A stretch of DNA of 64,000 nucleotides, taken from the NCBI RefSeq assembly GCF_026230105.1, contig NC_079475.1, positions 14,834,125 to 14,898,124 of the forward strand. The letters are read 5' to 3'. The notes beneath the pieces were generated by a model. That model was not told the DNA's origin, did not search any database, and saw nothing but the letters and a program-made list of their open reading frames with translations. The stretch's first letter is position 1; each line of letters opens with the position of its first letter. Below, one piece after another: positions 23,901 through 36,000 of this stretch. The DNA comes from Diorhabda sublineata. Lineage: Eukaryota > Arthropoda > Insecta > Coleoptera > Chrysomelidae. Position numbers and translations under genes: made by a program.

Positions 23901-25017
23901 TTTTTTGTTAGTTTTTAGAACAGCAAAATAAAAAATAATCATCACTTTTTAATAGGAATTTAAGCTTCTGGAGACTATTGTTATCATTTTCATGTCTACC
24001 CACAATTATGTATATATATAAAAAATAATAATAACCATTGGTTTCTTCTTGTTCCTACATGCCTCTATGACTTGTTCTATCAAATTAAAAGTACAATTAT
24101 TTCTACCTAGTCCTGGTCCTATGAGAACAACATGCAATCTATCTAACCATGGTTCAATTTCTTCAATTGAGGTTTCCAATAGTGGTAAAACGATAAGTTC
24201 TGGACTAAATGATTTTATTATTGGAGCAGCTTCTGATTTACTAAACACATACGCCAAATCAGCACCAACTTTCAAAGAACTTATTGAAGAAAAATATGGA
24301 GCACCTGCAAAAATATAAGACCATCAATGATTTCATTAGATAGAAAGGGAGCTCAAATTTTAAAAACCAATTAATTCTTTAAAAAAAGTGTTTAATTCAC
24401 CGAAATACAATAAGAAAGCATCAGTGAATCTATGCTCAAAATTTATGGTATACCTCACTGTATAATTCACTGTTTTGGAATATTCATAAATCTTTAATTT
24501 AATTTATTCGATTTTCGTTAGAATTACTTTGTAACTATGATATTTGATCAAAGCTCTAATTATTTCTATTTTATTATTTTGTTAGTGAACAGCATCAAAT
24601 TGCAATCTTCCTTAAAATAAATTTTCGCATTCTAAATAAAACAGAATATATGCAACACATTATACAATTACTTCAGCTACTTCTCTAAAGTTAATTTTAG
24701 TTTATATATGTTCCTATTAAAACAAACAATATACTGTTAAATAAAGATTTTTTTTTCTTACCTGTGTATTCGATACTTCCTCCGAAAACTCCGATTCTGC
24801 CTGCTTGCCCCTTATGTAATTCATGTGTAAGAGGAGGAGCTAATTGCGATGCTTTTTCAAACATTTTTTTCTCTGCCGCTTCGCACATTGTTCTACTTAT
24901 ATTTCTGGCACTTAACAACGACAACGATTCTAAACTACTAACATTAGTTAATAATTTTGACAATATTGTTAAAGTCACCATGACACTGATTTGTGATGAT
25001 AACCAAAACGTCAACAT
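20744..25017 (-). CDS. Naxd: ATP-dependent (S)-NAD(P)H-hydrate dehydratase (NAXD/CARKD)
   Basis: Exons in coding order: 25017-24762, 24304-24036, 22693-22405 and 20937-20744. All junctions are GT-AG and in frame; 335 residues, close to the usual length. The enzyme uses ATP to dehydrate damaged NADHX/NADPHX back to NAD(P)H, with the epimerase NAXE as partner; animal forms act in mitochondria, ER or cytosol. Visible motifs of the ribokinase-like fold: QAGRIGVFGGS (residues about 70-80), GAPYFSS with GAD (86-101), IGPGLGR (147-153), VIDADGL (176-182), LTPNVMEF, and GGGSPRRCGGQGDLLGG, whose GQGD (266-269) carries the catalytic Asp. The first about 40 residues are Ser/Leu-rich and could target to mitochondria or the ER; the first ATG at 25015-25017 was chosen as the most upstream in frame. 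AATAAA overlaps the TAA stop. Confidence 0.95.
21772..22297. mobile_element. Solo-LTR-like repeat, copy A
   Basis: Starts ACGAACTCGTCCACTGACAT and shares with copy B the blocks GTGAAGCC/ATGAAACC, AAAGTTTGGCG, the GAGGT(T/G) block and an end in (AAATA)..AAAAACATTA. It also holds a short internal tandem repeat (CAGTGGATAATTTGAGTGAA type, about 22120-22190). It lies in the NAXD intron between exons 4 and 3. Confidence 0.55.
22405..22693 (-). CDS. Naxd: NAXD exon 3: catalytic motif
   Basis: Acceptor TCTTCCAG and donor TTAG/GTAAAT. Encodes VIDADGLFLIALKPEIL, LTPNVMEFNRLLGG, and SPRRCGGQGDLL with the catalytic Asp. Confidence 0.95.
22965..23331. mobile_element. Solo-LTR-like repeat, copy B
   Basis: Starts TGTTACGAACTCATCCACGA, a typical Ty3/gypsy LTR-like opening, and ends near ACGAAAAACATTATAG. 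It lies in the NAXD intron between exons 3 and 2. No target-site duplication was identified with confidence. Confidence 0.6.
24036..24304 (-). CDS. Naxd: NAXD exon 2
   Basis: Acceptor TTTTTGCAG and donor ATG/GTTATT. Encodes GAPYFSSISSLKVGADLAYV through LIGPGLGR to KKKPM. Confidence 0.93.
24762..25017 (-). CDS. Naxd: NAXD exon 1: start, targeting region, first ATP-fold motif
   Basis: ATG at 25015-25017; donor CACAG/GTAAG at 24761. Encodes MLTFWLSSQISVMVTLTIL, then KKMFEKASQLAPPLTHELHK and GQAGRIGVFGGSIEYT. Ends in phase 1. Confidence 0.92.
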
Positions 25018-25070
25018 CGTAATTCAATGCGTTCATACAAACCAATGCAGAAACGTTCCGTAAGTAACGA

Positions 25071-25488
25071 GTGGACCCAGAAAAACAGACACAAAAGTAT
25101 TGGGGGATGTACTATGAAGTCGTGATGTCATTTAACATAAAGTGCAAAAGAATACACAAAAGATTCGTTCCAGCTATAGAACTCGATAAATATTTATTGA
25201 GTTCGATGGTTCCAACCCATCCAACAACCGTCCTTTGCACGGTAACGATTCTGCGCAATAGAGATTACATGTTTCAACTAGTAGGTTACCGTTATACGAA
25301 CCGACTTGGTATCGTTTGTGAACAGTTTCCGGAACGTTTTTTTCGATACATGGTTGATAGCAAGTATAGGTACAAGAACCGTGCATAGCCGAACGTTTCC
25401 GATAACCATTCCAAGTTCGGTCCCGACTGACGGGCTGGAAGAAACCTAAAGATAACAAGCTCATATCGCTACACTGAGAAAAATACAT
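25071..25488. other. Segment open on both strands, identity unknown
   Basis: A plus-strand frame of 105 codons (25071-25388) and a minus-strand frame of 104 codons (25174-25488) overlap in a less AT-rich patch just upstream of the NAXD start. Neither translation resembles a family I know. It may be NAXD 5' UTR/promoter sequence or a transposon piece. Confidence 0.3.
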
Positions 25489-28400
25489 ACTACTTTTCAG
25501 AGCTGGGCAGTAATCAAGAAAATTGTACTCGAGTACTTGAAGTACTCAGAATCGATACTTTCGTGGTTCAATATCTTTGTCAATTTCTTTTTTGGATTTC
25601 TCTGGTAATTTATTATCAACGAAATTTCTAATTCATTTCAAATTTCTGAAGGCGAATAGGTAAATTTATTGTTTGCACTCATCTTATGGGTACTTTTGAA
25701 AATCAAAATTATTTCAAGCCAAAGCTCGACATTTTATTACAATGTAACTGTAGACAACTTATTTAGAGTATCCTGCTGAGCTATCGTCACGACCGTGACG
25801 TAGTGCTCTAGAGTTCCATAGTGTTTCACACTTTGAGAGAATGTGGATAAAGGTTTCTTCTCTGTGCAACAGAATCTGCACGCCGCGCCACATTATCTGA
25901 TGAGTACAACGTTTGTTACATTCAGCAGATCTTCTCTGGTTATAGTTTCCCAGAAGAGTCTTTGCCTTAAGGTTGTCCCAATAATTGGTTTTGCTCCTTC
26001 TATTCCAATGTTTTTTCTATTGTTCTATAGCTGATACCATAGAAGGGTTCAGGTCCTATGAAGGATTCCAGAAGCATATTCAGCAGGCTAACATCAAATC
26101 TACGATAGCTTGAACCAACTACGAAACGGTAGTAGGATAGATAGATAGTTAATCCGTTGGTAAATTACGAGACAATAAAATTAAGAAATTTTACTTCCAA
26201 AATTATAAAATTTTCACAATTTTAGCCTAGATAAGGCAGCAAAATAAATTTACTATTTGTATCACAGTGATATACAATTTAGAACATGTCTCAAGTTGAT
26301 TGGTAGTTTTAATGAATTTGGTAGTTCTAAATATTTACAATTATTACTAGGTATACAGAGTGTCCCAAAAAGTGTCGAATAAAACTGCAAATGAAACAGG
26401 AGTGTTTTTACCATATATCTAATTTGAATTTTGAAAATGAAAGTATTCAAATCAATCAAAACATAATTTAAGAATCATGTGAGAAAATGTTGGTTTTTTT
26501 AGCGATAAATAAAAATCAAATCAAATTTATTTTTCACCACTGTTAAATACCGTACCCTTTCTGAATTTTACCCTATCTTTACTGTTCAGAAGTTGGTTGT
26601 AATGTAAAAGAGAGGTTCTCTATTACCGGTTATTTACCGATGTAGAATCGGGGGATTTATGGTTCTTAAATTCTTCATAAACAGTATTTGTGTGATTAGT
26701 AAAATTTCAATTCCAATTTTATAAACACAACATCATGATCCTGTTTGACTTTGACGTACTGAATTATTACTGAGTTAAGGTGTTTAATAATCTTGAATAG
26801 CAAAGTCTTAAACAAATTTCTCTGGACAATTATTACCCTAACAGATACAACGCCGAGAGCTGGACTTTGCTATCGCCATGTAGAAAAATGTATGACAATT
26901 TGTGGTTTTACTCCTGGTGTTTCAAACAACTGAAACCGAATGAGGACGATGCTCAAGCATATTTTGCGATAATGCTGATAATAGAGGAGAACTATGGGTC
27001 CAATGTTTGATGTGCTCGTAATAAATGTGGAGGAGATGACAAATATATTTGTGACTGGTGCAAATAATATGTAAATATATAAGGTATTCTATACTGTCCT
27101 CTCCTTTTCTAAAGTGGGAATTTTGTAGTTTTTTTTCCAACTTGTTTTTTGCAAAATTATTTACAATAATTACATATTTGCTTTTACATTTTGTTGTATA
27201 ATTGCCTAAAGTACCTTTTCCTTAAATTTGTCTAAATTCCATTTGCTAACAAAAAAAATTTTTATGTACCAAACAAAATAGTCTTACATATTTGCACGTT
27301 CTCCTGTACAATCTATCCGTTATAATTATGTATTTACATTATTTTGCTATCTATAGTTCCTAAGGATTCATTCACTTTTTAGGACACATATTGATTAAAA
27401 AAACTGCAAATTTGAACACTAAAAGTAGCAATTCAAAGATTATTTTAAGATTTGGTGATTATTAACAAAATAGCAACAACTAATCGATAAATAATAACAT
27501 TTTTATACTATAATTGTATTTTGGTTAACAATATATTCTTTATTAAAACGTATCATAACTGCAAATTTTGTAAAGAGAAAAGGCACCTATACTTTGGAAT
27601 ACTATAACAAGTAAAATCAACGAAAATACTCAAAGTATAGTGAACTCCAGGAATAAATTGCAATACACAATAAACCCGTTTGAAATTCGAATAATTGCAT
27701 CAGGCGTGATAAATACATCTGTAGATTTGTATTTAACTAGTTACTGTGTTTTACCAAATCACAATTATTTTAGAGAGTCTTTTATCTATGGTGTGAATAC
27801 ATCAATTTTTGTTGTTACTATTAAATTTCTCATAAAACCTTTTTGATTATAAAAAACAATAATTACATATTTGTAAAACAAACAATAATACTAATTAAAT
27901 TAAGTACAAAGGCCAATCAAAACCAGACCTCATTGGCAAGATTTTTTCGGGAATGTATACTTCAACATATATAATAACTAAAGCTATTTTACAGCTCCTC
28001 AAATTGCTTGCCTCTCAGGTGTGAGCTGTTCTACTAGGTTTCATTTATCTTAGCTATTGCATTTTTTTTTGCCAAAAAATTGGTAGTTTCCTAAACCAAG
28101 CTACGAGTTGGCATCTTCCTGCAATAGTCTCATAGGATATCTTTCCACTTTTTAAAAACATATTGTTTCAACATGTTAAAATGTTTAATTCCATTATATT
28201 TAATATGTTAGTTTGGTTGGTTTTCTAAATAAGAACCATTTTATTCAACAATAAGCCAGAAGATTATAGCCAACTGATTTTTTAAAGAAATATGTACTAT
28301 ATAGGGGAGACAATTGTACCTTGGACATAGTGTCCCTTGAAACTAATTTAATTTAAAACCAGTGTCTCCATCTACCAGAAATGATCTTAAGTGGCAAGTC

Positions 28401-28732
28401 TATCTCTTCATAGCTGTATTCTAGTCTGCAGTGAATCGGCTGCGCTTTGTAGCAATAATACGAAAAAATTGTTTTTACGTCATTAAAATAAATATTTTTC
28501 GCTAACCGCAAATGATTGTGGCTAAGTGGTGTTTTTAGTTACATCTTGCGACTATTGGTAAGTAATTACGCAGTGTTGTTACTTATTTCGAACATAACTT
28601 CTAAACTATAGAATTAATTGATTGGAAAAATGAATCCTTTTGTACCTTGAAACCAAATTACCTCATGTATCTTGGAAAGCATACCGTGGTATAGGAGGTT
28701 AGGTTTTTTGTTGTTTTTTTGCAGATATCGTC

Positions 28733-29800
28733 ATGCCACGAAGCAAAACTGGTAAGAGAGATCCAGTAAAACCTGGTGCCTTAGATGCCACACTCTTTGA
28801 AGAGTCAGAAAAATTTTAAGACAAAAAAGAAAATTATGAATATGCGGTAAATTTTTCTGTCAAGCAAGTGTTTATTGAAGAAGAGGAAAATTGCTTGTAG
28901 GTAATGGAACGAGTGTATAAAAATGAAGCAATGTAAAAAACAATAATTGTTGTTTAATGGAAAGTACCTGTAAACAGTAAAATATTAAAATCGTGCGAGT
29001 TCAAATACGTAGAGAAATATGGGTTTAAATGGTCGAAATAATGTCGAGAAAAAAAAGTCATCATCGGAGGCCCTATTCTTCGTTAGCAATTTGCAGTAGA
29101 ATCGGCATGCAAAGTTCCGTTTTAGCAACAGATGGCTTAAAAATGTCAAAAAATGAAACGAGATTGTTTTCGAAATTTTTGAGGTAAAAGTGATACTGGT
29201 GGTGAAAGCTGACGGCTGGATACGATCCAGAAGACATCTTTAAAACCTATGAAACTCGATTTTCTATAAATGTTTACCTGACAAAAACTTATCATTCAAA
29301 TGCGATAAATTTAATGATGGAAAATACAGCAAACTTCGCTCTACAGTATTGCTGAGAACAAATTATAGTTTGACTTACAATCATAAACCAGTCATTATCG
29401 GATATTTTAAAAAACCGTTGTTCTAAAAATGTCAATAATCTGCCAACATACAACACGTCCAACCGTAAAGCTGGGATGACTAGTGATGATCTTGCAATTC
29501 ATTTGAAAATAAAAAAAAATTCTCATGGTCATGGAGAAATTCCCTGCCTCAAAAATATAGAAATGAAGTTTTTGTCTCCAAACACAACTTAGAAACTACA
29601 ACCACCAGACCAAGATTTTATTCAAACATTCAAAATGTTTTGTCAGATGATTTAAAAGCAAAGTGGATGATCGCAAAAAACCTGGAATCTAGTCACTCAT
29701 CGAATTATTTTTAATTAGAAAATACATACAGTCATTTGATAAAAAAGACAGTACGTGATGTTGAGGCGAATGAAACTATTTTTTCACATCCTTATAACAA
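28733..29800 (+). pseudogene. Tigger/jerky-type (pogo superfamily, CENP-B fold) transposase pseudogene
   Basis: ATG at 28733 opens MPRSKTGKRDPVKPGALDAT, the standard start of this family in insects. Downstream, in changing frames: FAVESACKVPF/LATDGLKMSKNE-like text, ETRFSINVYLTKTYHSN versus FYKCLPDKNLSFKCDKF, KYSKLRSTVLLRTNYSL, KPVIIGYFKKP, KNVNNLPTYNTSN, and LKNIEMKFLSPNTT followed by KLQPPDQDFIQTFK. The last matches the usual LPPNTTSxLQPxDQG motif, and these blocks are collinear with the DDE core. Many stops and frameshifts; inactive. It ends about 70 bp from the GALNT stop codon and runs convergent to it. Confidence 0.88.
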
Positions 29801-29866
29801 ATTTTAGATAACCTAACCTCAACATAACAAACCTGAATTTAACGAATTACTTTTTAATAATTTTTT

Positions 29867-30040
29867 TCATTGTTTTACGCCTATATTATCCCAATCCGCA
29901 ATCATCGTTAGGTTGACGTTTTCGAATCGCCATTTTTGTGTAATGGAATTTTCGTCACAAGTTGTTACGTACAATTTCAATTTACCAGGATCAATATCCA
30001 AACATCTCGGATTACCTCCGTGTATGAACCACTGTTTCTC
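29867..30040 (-). CDS. GALNT exon 10: lectin domain end and stop
   Basis: Acceptor TGTTTTTAG. Encodes EKQWFIHGGNPRCLDIDPG, LYVTTCDENSITQKWRFEN and a short tail ending KQ, TGA at 29867-29869. Confidence 0.94.
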   Translation of the reverse strand, partial: EKQWFIHGGNPRCLDIDPGKLKLYVTTCDENSITQKWRFENVNLTMIADWDNIGVKQ

Positions 30041-33000
30041 CTAAAAACAAATAAAAATGTATTCGGTGCTTCATATAAATTCATTAAAAAAAATGAGGAG
30101 TACAATTTAAGTTACAAAATGTTCTATGAACCTAAAAAGTAATGAATGAAAATTGTTCTGATTATATTAAACACAATTAAAGAGTTCTAGTAAAATTCAA
30201 TACCAAAAAAATGCAGAAATGAGTTTAGCATCTTTTATGAGTTCTTTCCTAAAGTCCAAACTGCTTTGGACAAGTTGTATAAGCAAGGAGAAAACTAAAT
30301 CTCCAATTGGTTCCGAGACACACTAGAGTGGAGAAAGATGAATTAGTTAACTGACTTGCTAAAATAGAGGCGGAGTATTCCTTTCTAGGACTTAAACCAT
30401 TCTGAAAAATCGTTTACAAGACAGTAGAATAGTAGAAAAATACTAGAAAACTAGATAGATAGGAAAAAATCAGTTACTAGAATAATCTACAGGTGTCGAG
30501 AGCCTGTAACCAAAGAAGATTTATTGAATATATTAACCCAATCTACGAATCTCGCTGCATTACCGCTTCAATAGACACCTGAATGCGCTAGGTTTTGTAG
30601 AGGATGTAACGTGTAGATTTTGCTACTACGCCAAATTGTATTTTTCTAAGTAAAATCTTAAAGCTAATGGCATTAGCTTCAAAATGATATAAAATATTTT
30701 AATGTTTGTTGCTCTCACAGTCGAACAATATTTTATATTTAGTAATCACCCTTTTTAAGCTTGTTTACAATAGTGCTAATTAGGGTTAACTGACCATTAC
30801 ACAATGTTATCTACCTGTCCAACCACTATCAGTTAGCCATTGATTTTTAACCAATACACACAAGTGACAAGCGGTCACCGTATTGCTACAATGCCAAGGT
30901 CAGCGAGAAGTAACCAGTGCACTGAACATGAGTCAGTCTGTACGTCCACTCACTGGTGTTCAAGTCCTACAAGAGTTAATAGAAACGCGAAGAGTGATTG
31001 TGAGTTAACTACTGTCCCCAAATTAACCCTAGCTCGCTGAGGAGATTTACGGTTTGCCAGAGAACATGTTAATGTTAATGACGAACAATGGGGCTCCGTT
31101 CTCTTCTCGGACGAAAGCAGAGTATGTAACTGCAACGATCTTTTGACCCCTGCAACTTGGCCTTTGCCTATTTTCTGGAGTTTTAGTATGGAGGGTAGAG
31201 AGAAAGAGAGCAATATATGTATAATGTATATGAAAAAGTATTCATTGAAATACATAACTTGACAACTTTTTACACTTTTGTAGAACGCTCGTTGTTGAAA
31301 TTTTCAATAATGAACTATTATATGAAATTTTACAACTCTTTATTATGAGATACTCCTGATTTCTATTCTCCATAAGTTTGAAGAAATTATGACAACTTTC
31401 TAGAGTCTCGGTGTATTACAATATTAATATTACTTACCACATCATATTTCCAATATTGATTACCTTTCATACCATGACAACTGTATAGTGTTATTTCAGC
31501 CTTATCATTGGGGTCCGATACATCTAAACAATCAGTTCGTTTTGTTATTCTCAAATCTTTGTGCCAAGTTAAAGTGAAACTCTGACTACCAGCACGAGCA
31601 GTACCTTTTACACAAGCAGCTACACCTACCACATCGTTTTTTTGTTTCTTAGAAGAATCGACGCAAAGTTCGGGAACACCAACATTACGTATCTAGATTA
31701 AAAACATTTTGATAAGAATTTTTTAATCTGTTATTTTTTTCAAGTAAATTTATATTCCGACGCATCACATTTATTGATTTTATTCTTATAGTGACAAAAT
31801 AACGCAGTTCAGCTCGGTTTATGCAGCCAAAATTAAAATTAACATTAAACTAAACTTTCTTGGTGATAATTTTTTAGTTTATGCTATTGGTAAACCAATA
31901 TAAATTCCCTGCTTGGGTCCTTTATGTCATGCAAATGTGGAAAGTTCCTGACACTATCAGTGTTCCATCGTCTAAAAGATATTTCTAATTTTCAGACATT
32001 GCTTTTTACTATTTTTTTGATATTATTTTTAAAAATAAAACACCCCGGAGGAAATCGGCGCAATAACGCGAATAATATTTCCATAACCGAATAACAAGGA
32101 TGTTGTAAACAAAACAATATCACAAATACCTAAGATTAGGAACATCTGGGCAAACCTCACAACTTGCCTAATGACATCAACGGGTTAAAGTCAAAGCGCC
32201 TGATTGGCTTATCAAAAGACATCGACCTCTGGTAAAGTCAAGGACGGCCACAGCTATGAACTATGAAGGTTTCCTAACCTAAAACCAATACAGACTAACC
32301 TAACTTATTATGTGCTCATAACCTTACAAAATGAAGGAATTAAACTAAGAAGTTGAACATTTAATTTTAATTTACTGTTAATTAAAATTACCATTTCAGT
32401 GTCTTTCAATAATTTTGGCTGCATAAACGAAGCTTAAGGCCCCGCTTAATGCTGTTTCGTTTTAGCGGTCTTTTATTTAGGTTTAGATTCTCAGACGCTG
32501 ATTAGAAGGGCCAGAGACAGAAACGTCTTTGCTGGGGATATCGCCAACTTTCGTTTAGAAGAGGGCACCCAAAGAAGAAGAAAGTCTTTTATTTTATCTC
32601 TGGGTTTCCCCGAAATTATGTGCGGAGCTAGGTTCTCAAATACGTACATATCCGAAACAGTATAGTTTTTTGACGCTGTGCTGTTCGCACGAATTTTTTA
32701 TCATTGAATCATTTATTAACATTATAGTCCAGGCTACCAAGGTTTTAACCATGAACCTTCATCGATTTTAATGAAATTTGGACAGCATGTAGGGAATACC
32801 TCAAAAAGCAAAATCGACCCAATGCCGATGTGTGCTTGTTTCCTGGGGGAAAGTATTTTTTTTAAACAAACATTTTGCTTTTTTTACTTTGTTTTTAACT
32901 GAGATATGACCCAACTTATGACTAGTGCCATTTTCGAAAAGTTTAAACGTTGCCCTTTGAAAAATAGAGGGCTAAAAAACTCTAAACTATTATAAACTTA

Positions 33001-36000
33001 TAGGTTATAAAATTCCCTCTAAATATACGTTTTGAAGGACTAAATAGCTTGAATATTAACAGAGTTATGGCAAAAAACAACATACACTTTTTTTTTAATT
33101 TCAGAGCAGGATAGATTTCGGAGTTTAAGTGATGATTTATAGAGGTTGAAAATTATTATTACAAAATATTCAAATCAATACAGTTTAAAAAAGGTCCATT
33201 CAAAATAAATAAGTCATCAAAAAGATATATACGTTTATAAATAATTTTTTTTTTTTCGAGATAATGGGCCATTTATAAGGTAAGATGTTTGTGTTAAACA
33301 CAAATAAAATGAGTCAATTTAATATAATTCATCCGGCACAAAGTCATTAAATAATTTATATTCAATTTTATATTATCATCCCCATATAAAGAGGGTGCTT
33401 TATAAGAGATGAAATAGATCAAACAGGATTGAAAAATTATGAATACCACGTTAAAACATTAAACAACTTTTATTCAACCCTTACAAGTATTTTTCTACTC
33501 ATTAAATGCTTATACTTATAATTTTATTGAGTAGATGCAATAATCGATAGTTTACATCCCTGGTGAGTAGCCTGGACTATTATCGTGATTATAAATTTAT
33601 TGATACTACCATTGGAACCGTGCTGTAATAGACTATGTAGTGCGTCGACCCTAAGTCTAATCCCTAAATAAATTTGCTATTTATACAGTACAACATCGTA
33701 AATCCGGAATCACCGGAAAAGAATTGGTTCCGGATTTTAGATTTTCCGTATTTTATATCATAGGAACATTTGACTGCATTTATGGTGACCCCATCTATCG
33801 CGCTAACGAGAAATCATATCGCATTACATAATAATGTAAATAGAGGGAGACGTATGCGTAAAATATAATAACATCGCGTTCAATACTACACAAAAACACA
33901 TTTATAAAATAATATTAATAAAAAGATTAAATACTTTATAAACAGCAGTTAACAGTAATAGTAGAGAAACAATAAATAAAAAAATATGGTATCCCCATCT
34001 AGTGTCAAATACAGAAGTTAAAAATTACGATACGAACGAATCAGTTCGGATTTTAGATATGATGTAAAGACTACAAGGTGTGTTCTTGCGCAGTTGGATA
34101 TCCACAGCCAATGAGAGGCCTTTCCCACTATCGGCCATATAAATTCCGGCCAATAAATTCAATGAGGGGATTTGAATCTTTTCGTTTTAAAAGATTGAGT
34201 TAGGAGATGCGAGATATATTCAAAGCGCTACGGTCAGTTAAAACCTTTTTACTGTGACTCTTGTGATTAGAACCAGTGCTGAAAGTGAATCAAAATTAAA
34301 TTTTGTTAAATATACAGTGGATTTACTTATTGAAAGCCATATAAATAATTCAAGACTTTATTCTGATATCACCTTGTTATTACACTGCTCGTTGATTCAT
34401 CTAAACTGATTGCAGATGATTGATTTTCTTTGTTACTTGTTTTTTTTTTCGATTTCTCTGGTGAGATTCTACATACGTGTCATCACTATAAGAGTGAGAT
34501 CTTTTCCTGGATCTTTCACTGTAAGATATAAACAGTTTTTACACATACTTGTATTAGGGAACTTCTTACAAATATTTTATAGTAATACAGCATTGTTGAA
34601 TTTTCACTGGTAGATAGATGACACTACATCTTTGGATAACACATGGATATTTGTATCTCCACTAACAATCAAGTGCTCGGGCTTTTGCAAGTAGCAACTT
34701 TTTTAAAATGATTCGGGCACATTCTCGCTATTCAAACAATAAATATTTGATCAATGTTAAATCAACCAACAAAAAAATATAGGATAAACTTGTGAATACT
34801 TACCGTGTTGGAGGTTAAGTTGTCTTTCTCCACAAACTTTTTTCCATTCAATATATTTTGTAGGAAGCTAATATCTTTACCTGTACAATTCGTATTGTTA
34901 TTTGTGCATGATGTAATAGTATATTATGTAACAAGAGTTGTAAGTAACCCATTAGGCACGAAGTGAAAAATTTTATATAATATAAATTTCACGCATTCTC
35001 GTGTAACGTACTATACTTTTTCTACGCCCATGGATGCATGCTACTTAAGAAAACGTGTTCTACTTTTAAAGAAATTGTATAATATGCTGCCTACATTTAG
35101 GGGCATCACTCTTTCAATCTTCAACATATCTCGCTAATGCTAAAAGTTTTCATGTTTTTTAATTGACTAAATTTGTGTAAATAGACCAAATAAAGTCTTA
35201 CTTAGGTAAAAATTTGATTGTAATTCAATTAAACCAAGAAGTTTAAGTTTTCTTTTCAAAACGCACGCGTATGTTATGAGATCTCATTACGTGTATGTTA
35301 TTGTTAAATGTCATTTTCAAGGAATAGTGTGCGATTTTTGACGTTTACAGACATGGGCGTAGAAAAATAAATATAAATCAGTCAGCTGGTGACAGCCGAT
35401 ATGACAGAAAGTGAAACTGCGCAGTAGAGGTCGTACATTGGTTTTCGGTAAGAACACACCTTGTAGTTTTTACATAATGGATTTTAGATATTCCGCGTTT
35501 TAGAAGTCCGAATTTACGATGTTCAAATGTAGTTCCATAAATTGTTCTTCCTCCTAGTCAACAACCCCTTCTTCTATACCTCTACACATGTAAATAACAT
35601 AATGTAAATCTGTGACATTGACATACCTCTCCATATCCAAAATCGTCGGGTTCTATTGGGGGATATCTCAGAGGCAAATCGAAAGCTATAGTTTCCATAA
35701 ACCATTTGAATGATTTACATTGCAAATTTTTTCGAATAGCACGTTGTGCGGTTAGATCGCCTGGATCGATATTTTTATAATGCGGTCGTCTCTTATAAAG
35801 GTATTCGGCATATTCGTCCATCCACACCTCTGCTACTCTTCTGTAATTCTATATAAAAAAAATCGACGTAATTTTCATAGTATAATAAATAGAATTGCTG
35901 AAAGATGAATCAATTTCTATGCATCTAAGGATTGTAGTAGACAGGACTATTGAATAAAGTAAATTGTCTTTCTAGACAACTATAACCGATTAATATATAA

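Larger units (their letters stand above)
25018..29866. other. Intergenic region between NAXD (5' end) and GALNT (3' end)
   Basis: Apart from the open segment at 25071-25488 and the Tigger/jerky pseudogene at 28733-29800, no gene is recognised. The NAXD promoter should lie just above 25017, but no clear TATA or initiator stands out. Confidence 0.55.
33686..35529. mobile_element. Pogo/Tigger-like element interrupted by another element
   Basis: The left end is TA|CAGTACAACATCGTAAATCC + GGA. The right end in reverse complement is CATTTGAACATCGTAAATTC + GGA, followed by TA at 35530-35531. TA target duplication and CAG-type ends with CCGGA words fit Tigger/pogo non-autonomous elements. The two outer arms (33686 to about 34062 and about 35475-35529) flank an inner inverted-repeat element. 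Confidence 0.8.

Noticed and set aside
24049..24318. Plus-strand frame opposite NAXD exon 2
   Set aside because: Antisense shadow of the conserved NAXD coding sequence.
30717..30800. Possible tRNA or small RNA near 30.7-30.8 kb
   Set aside because: No cloverleaf with A and B boxes could be drawn; no convincing tRNA was found anywhere in the window.
35842..35850. Acceptor TTACAG immediately before AAGAGTAGC in GALNT
   Set aside because: It would leave a phase mismatch and lose NYR; the ATATAG a few bases upstream restores both, so the apparent need for a micro-exon vanished.
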